The position numbers were made by a program, and so were the translations under genes. From positions 248,001 to 312,000 of the forward strand of contig NZ_CAMFKM010000001.1 in assembly GCF_945957355.1 (NCBI RefSeq): a DNA stretch of 64,000 nt. Reading direction: 5' to 3'. Origin of the DNA: an uncultured Reyranella sp. Lineage in GTDB: Bacteria > Pseudomonadota > Alphaproteobacteria > Reyranellales > Reyranellaceae. Below are positions 34,748 through 42,998 of the stretch, one piece after another. Within the stretch, counting starts at the first letter, position 1. Every line of letters starts with the position of its first letter. The notes below the pieces were generated by a model. It was given only the letters and a program-made list of their open reading frames with translations. It did not search any database and was not told where the DNA came from.

Positions 34748-35848
34748 TCACGCGAAGGCTGGCGTCAGCGGTTCCATCGGAATGGTGAGCGCCTTGCGGT
34801 TGGGAATGTTGACGCCGCCCCGCACCGTGCCGCGCTCGATATGGACCCAGCGCTCGGCGATCGCGGGATGGAGCTCGCGCCCGTCGGGCAGCGAGATCCA
34901 GATGCGCATCAGGTGGCGCTTCTTCGCGGGATCGGGCCCGTCCTCGAACGCGGTGCGCGAATGGAACACGACATGGTTGTGCACGAACTGGAAATCACCG
35001 GCCTCGAACGGAATCTTCGCCGAAAAAGCCGGGTCGGCGCAGATCGAGAAGAACAGCTCGACCGCCTGCCACTGCTGATCGGTCATGGGTGGCGCGTCGG
35101 TAAAGCGGCGTGCCGATTTCAGGTACTCGAGCAGAGGCGCGTAGCCCGTGAAGGTACCGCCCTGCCACATGAACACCGGAATGCGCATCCAGGGGGACTT
35201 GCCTTCCGGCACCTCGCCCCGGCGATCGACGGTGACCGGCTGATAGAGCGCGCGGCAGAGATCCGGAGCCCGCCGCATCATCTCGTCGTGCACGGCGATA
35301 CCACTGACCAGCGCGCTCTCGCCTCCTGCCATCGCCGTATGCAGGCAGCACAGGCCGACCACGTCGCAGGAGTCCGAATGAAACGACAGGCCGGCCGAAG
35401 TCTGGGTCAGGCGCTTGTTGTAGTCGTCGACCTTCGTCCCGATGTCGATCACATGACCGATCATGTGCCCGTTGCGGTTCTGCGGAACGACGTCGCCGAG
35501 ATGCGAGGCCAATCCCCAGTACATGCGCATGATCGTGTCGCGATCATACTTGTGCACCGGCAGGCCGCGCAGATAGCCGAAGCCGTAGCGATCCATGATG
35601 TCGGCACGCAGGGTGGCGATCTTTGTGGCCAGGGTCGACAGAGGGAAGTGCTCGCGGCGCAGATCCAGGATGTCGCCGACGACGGCCTGGGAGTGAGTGG
35701 CGGCCGCTTCCAACTCGTCCACCTCGGCCTCGGTCAGGCGGTGGATCCACGACTTGTCCGCAGCGAGATCGGCGCTCTTCCAAGCCAGCCGGCCGCCGAT
35801 GGGACCAGGCGCCGGGTCGAGCCCGGGCGTGCTGTTCGGTTGGTTCAA
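34748..35848 (-). CDS. TauD/TfdA-family Fe(II)/2-oxoglutarate dioxygenase
   Basis: 366 residues, cytoplasmic. The iron-binding HxD is FHSDSCD (His157, Asp159) and the distal His lies in HNHVVFHSRTAF near residue 305, followed by the 2-oxoglutarate Arg in RHLMRIW. Members hydroxylate sulfonates, phosphonates, betaines or aromatic ethers. It is the first gene of a run with a family-1 ABC importer, so the imported solute may be its substrate. A LysR regulator gene and two dyads lie directly upstream. Confidence 0.85.
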   Translation of the reverse strand: MNQPNSTPGLDPAPGPIGGRLAWKSADLAADKSWIHRLTEAEVDELEAAATHSQAVVGDILDLRREHFPLSTLATKIATLRADIMDRYGFGYLRGLPVHKYDRDTIMRMYWGLASHLGDVVPQNRNGHMIGHVIDIGTKVDDYNKRLTQTSAGLSFHSDSCDVVGLCCLHTAMAGGESALVSGIAVHDEMMRRAPDLCRALYQPVTVDRRGEVPEGKSPWMRIPVFMWQGGTFTGYAPLLEYLKSARRFTDAPPMTDQQWQAVELFFSICADPAFSAKIPFEAGDFQFVHNHVVFHSRTAFEDGPDPAKKRHLMRIWISLPDGRELHPAIAERWVHIERGTVRGGVNIPNRKALTIPMEPLTPAFA

Positions 35849-35906
35849 GACCTCGCCTCCATGCGCGTGAAACGTCGATGCACAGAGACTAAGGGGCGAA
35901 GAATAC

Positions 35907-35945
35907 GCTTTGATAACAAAGCCCGAGGCCTTGCTTATCGCAAGG
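35907..35945. promoter_or_regulatory. Tandem dyads, candidate LysR-regulator binding sites
   Basis: Two inverted repeats lie in the 99-bp gap between lysR and the dioxygenase gene: GCTTTG-ATAA-CAAAGC (35907-35922) and CCTTGC-TTATC-GCAAGG (35929-35945). The second contains TTGC-N5-GCAA, an exact T-N11-A LysR box. They are 59-97 bases ahead of the dioxygenase start, a usual place for LysR control. Confidence 0.55.
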
Positions 35946-35947
35946 TA

Positions 35948-36910
35948 TCACCGCTGCTTATCCAGACATGAGCATGGGTGGCGTTGTTGCAGGGACTCCG
36001 CCGATGCACGGATCTCGGACAAGAGGGCCCGCAGCCCGGAGTCGAGCACCTTGTCGGTGCGCAATATCAGCGAAAGGCGGCGGCGCACCGGCTGCGCGAG
36101 ACGGCGCCTGACGATCGTATCGGGCATCGATCCCGTCGCCAGATCGGGAACCAGCGAGACGCCCAGACCGGCGCCCACCAGCACCTTGATGGCCTCGATG
36201 CTGCCCAGCTCCATGGTGGGGATAGGGGTCACGCCCCCCGTCCGAAACCAGCCATCGGCGATGTCGCGCGTGCGGCCTGCCGGGTCGAACAGGATCAGCG
36301 GCAGGTGCGAGAAATCGTGCGGCTGCAACCGGCCGGGAACCTGATGTTCCAGTCGCTTCGGCAAGATGGCGACCAGCTCCTCGTCGAAGACGTGTTCCAG
36401 GTGGATCGACGGGTTCGACCTGAGCTCGTCTGCGGTCACCAGCCCGACATCGATGGCGCCCTCCTCGACACCGGAGACGATATCGGACGTGTTGCCCGTC
36501 ACCACGACCAGCTGCAGGTTCGGCATTGACGCCTGCGCGCGGGCAAGCGGTTCGGGCAGGAAATGAATGCAGGCCGTAGCGCCCGTACCCAGGCGAACCA
36601 GGCCCGTATCGGCTTCGCGGAACGGCGCGATGGCTGGCTCGACCTGATCGAGCGCGGCGAAGGCACGCCGCACCGGCTCGATCATCGCGCGGCCGGCGGG
36701 CGTCGGCAGCATGCGGATACCCACCCGTTCGATCAGGCGAACGCGCAGCACCGTCTCCAGCTCCTGCAGCTGCTGACTGACGGCCGGCTGCGTGACGCCA
36801 AGGCTACGCGCCGCCATCGAGGCGCTGCCGTTCTGGGCGGTCAGAAGGAAGGCGCGCAACTGGCGCAAGGTGACGGCCGCCTTTGCGCCGCTTCTCGGTC
36901 TGGTCGCCAC
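35948..36910 (-). CDS. LysR family transcriptional regulator
   Basis: 320 residues. The N-terminal winged HTH (about 12-72) has LRQLRAFLLTAQNGSASMAARSL and TQPAVSQQLQELE recognition helices; a periplasmic-binding-like effector domain covers about 95-305. It lies upstream of, and in the same direction as, the dioxygenase/ABC run and likely controls it in response to the imported compound. The start is GTG 36910 with no clear ribosome site; it may begin a few codons later at the VTLRQLRAF region. Confidence 0.87.
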   Translation of the reverse strand: MATRPRSGAKAAVTLRQLRAFLLTAQNGSASMAARSLGVTQPAVSQQLQELETVLRVRLIERVGIRMLPTPAGRAMIEPVRRAFAALDQVEPAIAPFREADTGLVRLGTGATACIHFLPEPLARAQASMPNLQLVVVTGNTSDIVSGVEEGAIDVGLVTADELRSNPSIHLEHVFDEELVAILPKRLEHQVPGRLQPHDFSHLPLILFDPAGRTRDIADGWFRTGGVTPIPTMELGSIEAIKVLVGAGLGVSLVPDLATGSMPDTIVRRRLAQPVRRRLSLILRTDKVLDSGLRALLSEIRASAESLQQRHPCSCLDKQR

Positions 36911-37038
36911 GTCGGGGCTCGTTCGCTCGCAGCTTTGGGGGCATGCAGTCGCGGGCCAATCCCGCGAAGATCATAAGCTCTAGTGAAGCACAGGCTCGAG
37001 AAAGTCTTATGACGACCGCGCCACGGAACGAAGCCGGG

Positions 37039-37476
37039 TCACAGTACGGTGGCGGAGGCCGATGCTCTCAGATGGATGTAGGCGAGATAGTTCGCCTCAT
37101 GCCACTTCATGGTGAATCGCTGCGCCAACCCATCCAGAGTGTCCCTCGACGCCGCTGCCCGGGCTTCGACGAGGAATCGAGTGAGCTGGCTTTCATCCAT
37201 GACGTCGATGCCTGAAAGTCGTGACTGGCACTTCGCGATGGCTTCCAAGGCCACTTTCCTCTGCGCCAGAGACCAGCCCTGTATGGATTCCAATCCGGGA
37301 GGCCGCCCGCTACCCGTCCGCAAGAACGACGCGAACAGGTGATCCAAGGGCGCCTGTGCGGTTTCCCCGCCGGCAAGGGCGCCCTCGTCATAATCGACGA
37401 TGTAGAATTCCCGGCCGTCGATCACCAGTTCCCGGCCGAACCATCGTCGGATTGTCGATGCCAATCGCGTGACCAT
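37039..37476 (-). CDS. Hypothetical protein, 145 aa
   Basis: I do not recognise the family. The protein is soluble-looking, with no signal peptide or membrane segment. It starts MVTRLASTIRRWFGREL and has a segment VIDGREFYIVDYDEGAL followed by helical sequence rich in Ala, Leu and Arg. Codon use is moderately GC-biased, as in real genes here. It stands alone between the lysR gene (128-bp gap) and the alcohol dehydrogenase end (91-bp gap). Confidence 0.55.
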   Translation of the reverse strand: MVTRLASTIRRWFGRELVIDGREFYIVDYDEGALAGGETAQAPLDHLFASFLRTGSGRPPGLESIQGWSLAQRKVALEAIAKCQSRLSGIDVMDESQLTRFLVEARAAASRDTLDGLAQRFTMKWHEANYLAYIHLRASASATVL

Positions 37477-37567
37477 CGACGAGTGATAGGGCCTTCATGT
37501 TTCAGCCCGATGATCGCTCGAGCGACTGCTTTCTATGTCGCGACTGGCAAGCCGATGGATGCGCCAA

Positions 37568-38698
37568 CTAGCCGTGCGGCACCAGGACCTGACGCACGGT
37601 GGCGACGTCCTGCAGGCGGTCGAAGCCCTCGTTGAGCTGGTCGAAGCCGATGCGCTGGCTGACCATGCGGTCGACCGGCAGCTTGCCCTGCTGGTAAAGC
37701 GCGATGAAGCGCGGGATGTCGCGCACCGGCACGCAGCTTCCCATATAGGAACCCTTGATCGTCTTCTCCTCGCTGACCAGCATGCTCTGCTTGAACGAGA
37801 AGTCGGCGACGATGGGCGAGAGGCCCGCGGTGACCGTCGTACCGCCCCAGCGCGTCACGAGGTAGGCCGTCTCCATCGCCTTGATGGTGCCGGCGAGATC
37901 GAAGGCATAGTCGACGCCGCCATTGGTGAGGTCGCGCACCTGCTGCACGTGATCGACGTCCTTGGCGTTCACCGTGTCGGTCGCGCCGAGTTGGCGGGCA
38001 AGGCCGAGCTTCTCATCGGAGAGATCGATGGCCACGATGCGGCCGGCGCCCGCGAGCACCGCGCCCATCAGGCCGCTGAGGCCGACACCGCCCAGGCCGA
38101 CGATGGCCACGGAGCTGCCCGGCTCGATCCTGCCGGTGTTCACGACGGCTCCCACGCCCGTCACGACGGCGCAGCCGAACAGCGCCGCTACGTCGAGTGG
38201 AAGGCTCCTGTCGATGACCACAATCGAACCGCGGTCGACCACGGCATACTCGGCGTAGCAGGAAACGCCCGAATGATGGTTCACCGGCTTGCCGTCCATG
38301 TGCAGGCGATGATGGCCGGACAGCAGCTGGCCCGCCGCGCGCGGGCTGATCGAGCGCTCGCAGATGTAGGGACGGCCCTCGAGGCAGCGCCGGCAACGGC
38401 CGCAGCTCACGTTGAAGGTGAAGCAGACATGGTCGCCCACTTTCACGTCGTGAACGCCGGCGCCCACTTCGACGATCTCGCCGGAGCCCTCATGGCCCAG
38501 CACGATCGGCACGGGGCGCGGCCGGTCGCCATTGATCAGCGACAGGTCGGAATGGCAGAGACCGCCGCCGCCCACCTTGACCAGGACCTCGCCCTCGCCC
38601 GGCGGATCGAGATCGACCTCGACGACCTGGATGGGCTTCGACGTCGCGAAGGGGCGGGGCGCACCGCAGACCGTGAGAACGCCGGCTTTCATTTTCAT
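37568..38698 (-). CDS. Zinc-dependent alcohol dehydrogenase (MDR superfamily)
   Basis: 376 residues, cytoplasmic, NAD(P)-dependent. Catalytic zinc ligands lie in GGLCHSDLS and GHEGSGEIVEVG; the structural zinc lobe has the spaced Cys of SCGRCRRC and the following YIC. Rossmann loop is GLGGVGLSG. It resembles the class III/aryl-alcohol-type MDR dehydrogenases. ATG 38698 overlaps the upstream SDR stop by one base (TGATG), so the two oxidoreductases are translated together. An apparent longer frame into the SDR gene is antisense-like and not a fusion. Confidence 0.9.
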   Translation of the reverse strand: MKMKAGVLTVCGAPRPFATSKPIQVVEVDLDPPGEGEVLVKVGGGGLCHSDLSLINGDRPRPVPIVLGHEGSGEIVEVGAGVHDVKVGDHVCFTFNVSCGRCRRCLEGRPYICERSISPRAAGQLLSGHHRLHMDGKPVNHHSGVSCYAEYAVVDRGSIVVIDRSLPLDVAALFGCAVVTGVGAVVNTGRIEPGSSVAIVGLGGVGLSGLMGAVLAGAGRIVAIDLSDEKLGLARQLGATDTVNAKDVDHVQQVRDLTNGGVDYAFDLAGTIKAMETAYLVTRWGGTTVTAGLSPIVADFSFKQSMLVSEEKTIKGSYMGSCVPVRDIPRFIALYQQGKLPVDRMVSQRIGFDQLNEGFDRLQDVATVRQVLVPHG

Positions 38699-39441
38699 CA
38701 GGCTATTCCTCCATCGACCCGGACCAGCGATCCGGTAGTGAAACTCGACTTGGCCGACGCCAGATAGAGCGCCGCCGTCACGATCTCCTCGGGCTGGCCG
38801 CTGCGCCTGAGCGCCGCCGTCGGGTTGGCCTTGTGCTCTTCTGGCCACGCCTTGGAGACATCGGTCAGGAAACGACCGGGCGAGATCGTGTTCACCCGCA
38901 CCTTCGGCCCGTACTCGAAGGCGAAGGCCTCGGTCAGCGCGTTGAGTGCCGCCTTGGCGCCGGCATAGGGCGCGATCTGCGGCCGCGGACGCAGGGCCCC
39001 GGCGCTGGAGACGTTGATGATCGAACCGCCCTCGCCCGCCGCCATGCGGCTGCCGACCAGCGACATCAGGCGGAACGGCGCCTTGAAGTTCAGCGACACG
39101 ATGCGGTCGAACAACTGCTCGGAGGTTTCGAGCGACGAGGGCGCCAGCGGCGACGAGCCGGCGTTGTTCACCAGGATGTCGATCTTCCCGAACGCCGCAT
39201 AGGCCGCCTCCACCATGCCGTCCAGTTCCTGCCAATTGGCGACGTTGCAGGCATATGTTGCCGCCTTGCGGCCCATCGCCCGCACCTCGGCCGCGACCTT
39301 GTCGCAGGTCTCCAGCTTTCGGCTGGTGATGAAGATGTCGGCGCCATGATCGGCGAATGCCTTCACCATCTGGTAGCCCAGCCCGCGGCTGCCGCCGGTG
39401 ACGAGGGCGACCTTGCCCGTGAGATCGAAGTAGTTGGTCAT
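38698..39441 (-). CDS. SDR family oxidoreductase (gluconate 5-dehydrogenase-like)
   Basis: 247 residues, classical SDR. TGGSRGLG (15-22), NNAG (about 91-94), catalytic Ser in INVSSAGAL and YAGAK are present, and the C-terminus ends VDGG. Start ATG 39441 gives MTNYFDLTGKVALVTGG; the frame runs upstream to 39507 without similarity. Coupled to the alcohol dehydrogenase, suggesting two successive oxidation steps on one alcohol or polyol. Divergent from the transglutaminase/amidoligase cluster 109 bases away. Confidence 0.88.
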   Translation of the reverse strand: MTNYFDLTGKVALVTGGSRGLGYQMVKAFADHGADIFITSRKLETCDKVAAEVRAMGRKAATYACNVANWQELDGMVEAAYAAFGKIDILVNNAGSSPLAPSSLETSEQLFDRIVSLNFKAPFRLMSLVGSRMAAGEGGSIINVSSAGALRPRPQIAPYAGAKAALNALTEAFAFEYGPKVRVNTISPGRFLTDVSKAWPEEHKANPTAALRRSGQPEEIVTAALYLASAKSSFTTGSLVRVDGGIA

Positions 39442-39550
39442 CCTGAGAGGTCCAGTCAAAAAAGGATCATGACACGAACATAGCGCCACTTCCTTGCTTA
39501 GTGGCATGTCGCTTGCTTAGTCTGTCTTCGGAGCGAAACAGCAGGCCGTC

Positions 39551-42500
39551 ATGAGCATCCAAGTCGCGCTGCATCATCGGACGACCTACCGGTACGACCG
39601 ACCCATCGAACTGGGGCCGCAGATCGTCCGTCTGCGTCCGGCACCCCATAGCCGGACGCCCATCCTGTCCTATTCGCTGAAGGTCACGCCGGCCCAGCAT
39701 TTCATCAACTGGCAGCAGGATCCGCAGGGAAACCACTTGGCCCGGCTGGTCTTTCCCGAGAAGACCGACCTGTTCGACGTCACGGTCGACCTGGTGGCCG
39801 ATATGTCGGTCATCAACCCGTTCGACTTCTTCCTCGAGCCCTCGGCCGAGACGTGGCCCTTTGCCTACGACCCCGGGCTGGCCGAGGAAATTGCGCCGTT
39901 CCGCAAGCTGGAACCGCCAGGACCGAAACTGGCGGCCTGGCTCGCGGTGGTCGACCGCAAGGAGCAGCGCACCGTCGATTTCATCGTCGGGCTGAACGCT
40001 CGGCTGCAGCGCGAGATCGGCTACATCGTCCGGATGGAGCCGGGCGTGCAGAGTTGCGAGGAGACGCTCGGGCGCGCCAAGGGATCGTGCCGCGACACCG
40101 GTTGGCTGCTGGTCATGATCCTGCGCCACCTGGGCTTCGCCGCGCGCTTCGCCTCGGGCTACCTGATCCAGCTCGTCGCCGACGAGAAGCCGCTCGAGGG
40201 CCCGGAAGGTCCGACGCACGATTTCACCGACCTCCACGCCTGGTGCGAGGTCTATCTGCCGGGCGCCGGGTGGATCGGCCTCGATCCCACTTCCGGCCTG
40301 CTGACCGGCGAAGGCCACATCCCACTTGCCTGCACGCCCGAGCCGTCGAGCGCGGCGCCGATCGAGGGCGCCCTCGAAAAGGCCGAGGTCGAGTTCGAGC
40401 ATGCGATGACGGTGACGCGCGTGCGCGAGACGCCGCGTACGACCAAGCCCTATACTGAGGAGCAATGGGCCACGCTGCTCAAAGTCGGCGAGGCGATCGA
40501 AAACGACATCGGCAAGCACGACGTGCGGCTCACCATGGGCGGCGAGCCGACCTTCGTGTCGGTCGACGACATGGACGGGCCTGAATGGAACACACTGGCG
40601 CTGGGGCCCGAGAAGCGGCGGCTGGCGGGCGTGCTGTTCCGCAAGCTCGCAAGCCGGTTCGCGACCGGACCGCTGCTGCATTTCGGCCAGGGCAAATGGT
40701 ATCCCGGCGAGCAGCTGCCACGCTGGGCGCTGGGCTGCTACTGGCGCAAGGACGGCGAACCGATCTGGCGCAATCCGCAACTCTATGCGCTGGAGAGCAA
40801 GCCGGTCGGCGCCACCGTCGAGGCGGCGCACCGCTTCGCGCTCGCCTTCGCGCAGCGCCTGCAACTCGACCCGGACTATCTTTTCCCGGCCTACGAGGAC
40901 ACCTGGTACTACCTCTGGCGCGAACGGCGCCTGCCCAGCAATGTCGTGGTCGACGAAGCGAAGGTGAAGGATCCGCTGGAGCGCGAGCGTCTGGCGCGGG
41001 TCTTCGAGAAGGGCCTCGAAAGCTCGGTCGGCTACGTGCTGCCGGTCATTCGGGATCATAACGGGCGCGGCAACGGACATGGCTCCGGAAATGGGCATGC
41101 CCCACGGTGGAAGAGCGGTCCCTGGTTCCTGCGCTCCGAGAAGTGCTACCTGATCCCCGGCGATTCGCCGATCGGCTACCGACTGCCGCTCGACTCGCTG
41201 CCTTGGGCGGCGCCGGGCGACACCGACTACATCGTCGAACCCGACCCGATGGCGCCGCATCCCGACCTGCCGCCGCTCGATGCCTTCCGGCGTGCACCGG
41301 TGCTGCGCCGCCAGGAACCCGGCCTTGCAGGCGATACGGCCGGCGATGCCGAAGCCCGCCGCGAGGCATGGCGCCGCGCGCTGGCGCCGAACACGGGCCT
41401 GGGGCCGGCCGTCGGCAGTTCGGCCGCCGGCATCGTGCGCACCGCGATGGCCTTCGAGCCGCGCGATGGTCACCTCCACGTCTTCATGCCGCCGACCGAG
41501 CGCATGGAGGACTATCTCGACCTCGTGACCGCGCTCGAGGACACGGCCGAGGAGCAGGGCCAGCCGATCTTCATCGAGGGCTATACGCCGCCCGGCGATT
41601 CGCGGGTCCTGCACTTCAGCGTCACGCCCGATCCCGGGGTGATCGAAGTCAACATCCACCCCTCCGCGACCTGGACCGAGGTCGTCGAGCGCACCGAGAT
41701 CGTCTACGAGGAAGCACGCACGACCCGGCTCGGTGCCCAGAAATTCATGATCGACGGCCGCCACACCGGCACGGGCGGCGGCAACCACGTCGTCCTGGGC
41801 GGCCCCTCCGCCGCCGATTCGCCGATCCTGCGACGGCCCGACCTGTTGAAGAGCCTGCTGGGCTACTGGCTGAACCACCCGTCGCTTTCCTATCTCTTCT
41901 CCGGCCTGTTCATCGGTCCGACCAGCCAGCATCCGCGGGTCGACGAGGCGCGCAACGACGCGCTGCACGAGTTGGAGATCGCCTTCCGCCAGATCGCCCC
42001 GGGCCGCCAGACGCCGCCGTGGCTGGTCGATCGCGTGTTCCGCAACCTGCTGGTCGACGCGACCGGCAACGCCCATCGCACCGAATTCTGCATCGACAAG
42101 CTGTTCACGCCGGATTCCGCCGCCGGCCGGCGCGGGCTGCTGGAACTGCGCGCCTTCGAGATGCCGCCGCACTGGCGCATGAGCGTGGCGCAGCAGGCGC
42201 TGCTGCGCGGCCTCGTCGCCAGGTTCTGGGAACGCCCCTACGAGCGGCCACTGAGCCGCTGGGGCACCCGGCTGCACGACGATTTCATGCTGCCACATTT
42301 CGTATGGCAGGACTTCAACGACGTGCTCTCCGACCTCGCCGAGGCGGGTTACGAATTCGCACCCGAGTGGTTCGCCCCGCATTTCGAGTTCCGCTTTCCG
42401 AGACTGGGTGAAGTGGCCCAGCGCGGACTCGAACTCGAGTTGCGGCATGCGCTCGAGCCCTGGCACGTGCTGGGCGAGGAGCCGGGCGGCGGCGGCACGG

Positions 42501-42943
42501 TGCGATACGTCGATTCAACGGTGGAGCGCCTACAGGTCAAGGTCGCCGGGCTGAACGACCAACGCCACGTCATCGCCTGCAATGGCTGGAAGCTGCCGTT
42601 GCGCGCCACGGGCACGGCCGGCGAATACGTCGCGGGTGTACGCTATCGCGCCTGGCAGGCAGCGAACTCGCTGCACCCCACCATCGGCGTGCATGCGCCC
42701 CTCACCTTCGATATCCACGATTCGTGGAGCGGCCGCTCGATCGGCGGATGCACCTATCACGTGGCCCATCCTGGGGGCCGCAACTACGACCGCATGCCGG
42801 TCAACGCCAACGAGGCCGAGGCGCGCCGCCGTGCCCGCTTCTTCGCCATCGGACATACCGGCGGCCCCTCGCCGGAACCGCGACCGCTCGACAATCCCGA
42901 ACATCCGCTGACGCTCGACCTGCGGCGGGCCCAAGGCCTATAG
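39551..42943 (+). CDS. Transglutaminase-like / DUF2126 putative amidoligase protein
   Basis: Large protein of 1130 residues. Residues 1-100 form the bacterial transglutaminase N-terminal domain (HHRTTYRYDRPI). A transglutaminase core follows with Cys180 (AKGSCRDTGW), His229 (DLHAW) and Asp245 (GLDPTSG), a full catalytic triad. From about residue 320 the protein is DUF2126, annotated in Pfam as a putative amidoligase, with LTMGGEPTFV, RWALGCYWRKDG and IDGRHTGTGGGNHV segments. No signal peptide, so cytoplasmic. It starts a three-gene cluster predicted in the literature to make or modify peptide-like amides; no product is known. Confidence 0.88.
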   Translation: MSIQVALHHRTTYRYDRPIELGPQIVRLRPAPHSRTPILSYSLKVTPAQHFINWQQDPQGNHLARLVFPEKTDLFDVTVDLVADMSVINPFDFFLEPSAETWPFAYDPGLAEEIAPFRKLEPPGPKLAAWLAVVDRKEQRTVDFIVGLNARLQREIGYIVRMEPGVQSCEETLGRAKGSCRDTGWLLVMILRHLGFAARFASGYLIQLVADEKPLEGPEGPTHDFTDLHAWCEVYLPGAGWIGLDPTSGLLTGEGHIPLACTPEPSSAAPIEGALEKAEVEFEHAMTVTRVRETPRTTKPYTEEQWATLLKVGEAIENDIGKHDVRLTMGGEPTFVSVDDMDGPEWNTLALGPEKRRLAGVLFRKLASRFATGPLLHFGQGKWYPGEQLPRWALGCYWRKDGEPIWRNPQLYALESKPVGATVEAAHRFALAFAQRLQLDPDYLFPAYEDTWYYLWRERRLPSNVVVDEAKVKDPLERERLARVFEKGLESSVGYVLPVIRDHNGRGNGHGSGNGHAPRWKSGPWFLRSEKCYLIPGDSPIGYRLPLDSLPWAAPGDTDYIVEPDPMAPHPDLPPLDAFRRAPVLRRQEPGLAGDTAGDAEARREAWRRALAPNTGLGPAVGSSAAGIVRTAMAFEPRDGHLHVFMPPTERMEDYLDLVTALEDTAEEQGQPIFIEGYTPPGDSRVLHFSVTPDPGVIEVNIHPSATWTEVVERTEIVYEEARTTRLGAQKFMIDGRHTGTGGGNHVVLGGPSAADSPILRRPDLLKSLLGYWLNHPSLSYLFSGLFIGPTSQHPRVDEARNDALHELEIAFRQIAPGRQTPPWLVDRVFRNLLVDATGNAHRTEFCIDKLFTPDSAAGRRGLLELRAFEMPPHWRMSVAQQALLRGLVARFWERPYERPLSRWGTRLHDDFMLPHFVWQDFNDVLSDLAEAGYEFAPEWFAPHFEFRFPRLGEVAQRGLELELRHALEPWHVLGEEPGGGGTVRYVDSTVERLQVKVAGLNDQRHVIACNGWKLPLRATGTAGEYVAGVRYRAWQAANSLHPTIGVHAPLTFDIHDSWSGRSIGGCTYHVAHPGGRNYDRMPVNANEAEARRRARFFAIGHTGGPSPEPRPLDNPEHPLTLDLRRAQGL

Positions 42944-42998
42944 TTCGCCCGCCTCACAGGCAGTCCGACCGTTCGTTTCCTCTTCTGTTTCCGGGCCC

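Noticed and set aside
37568..39235. Apparent SDR-alcohol dehydrogenase fusion
   Set aside because: The N-terminal part is an out-of-frame reading of the SDR gene; each enzyme has its own start, overlapping by one base.
39467..42466. 999-codon minus-strand open frame opposite the transglutaminase/DUF2126 gene
   Set aside because: Composition is Gly/Arg/Ala/His-rich with no domain, the typical antisense shadow of a GC-rich gene; the plus-strand protein has clear motifs and catalytic residues.
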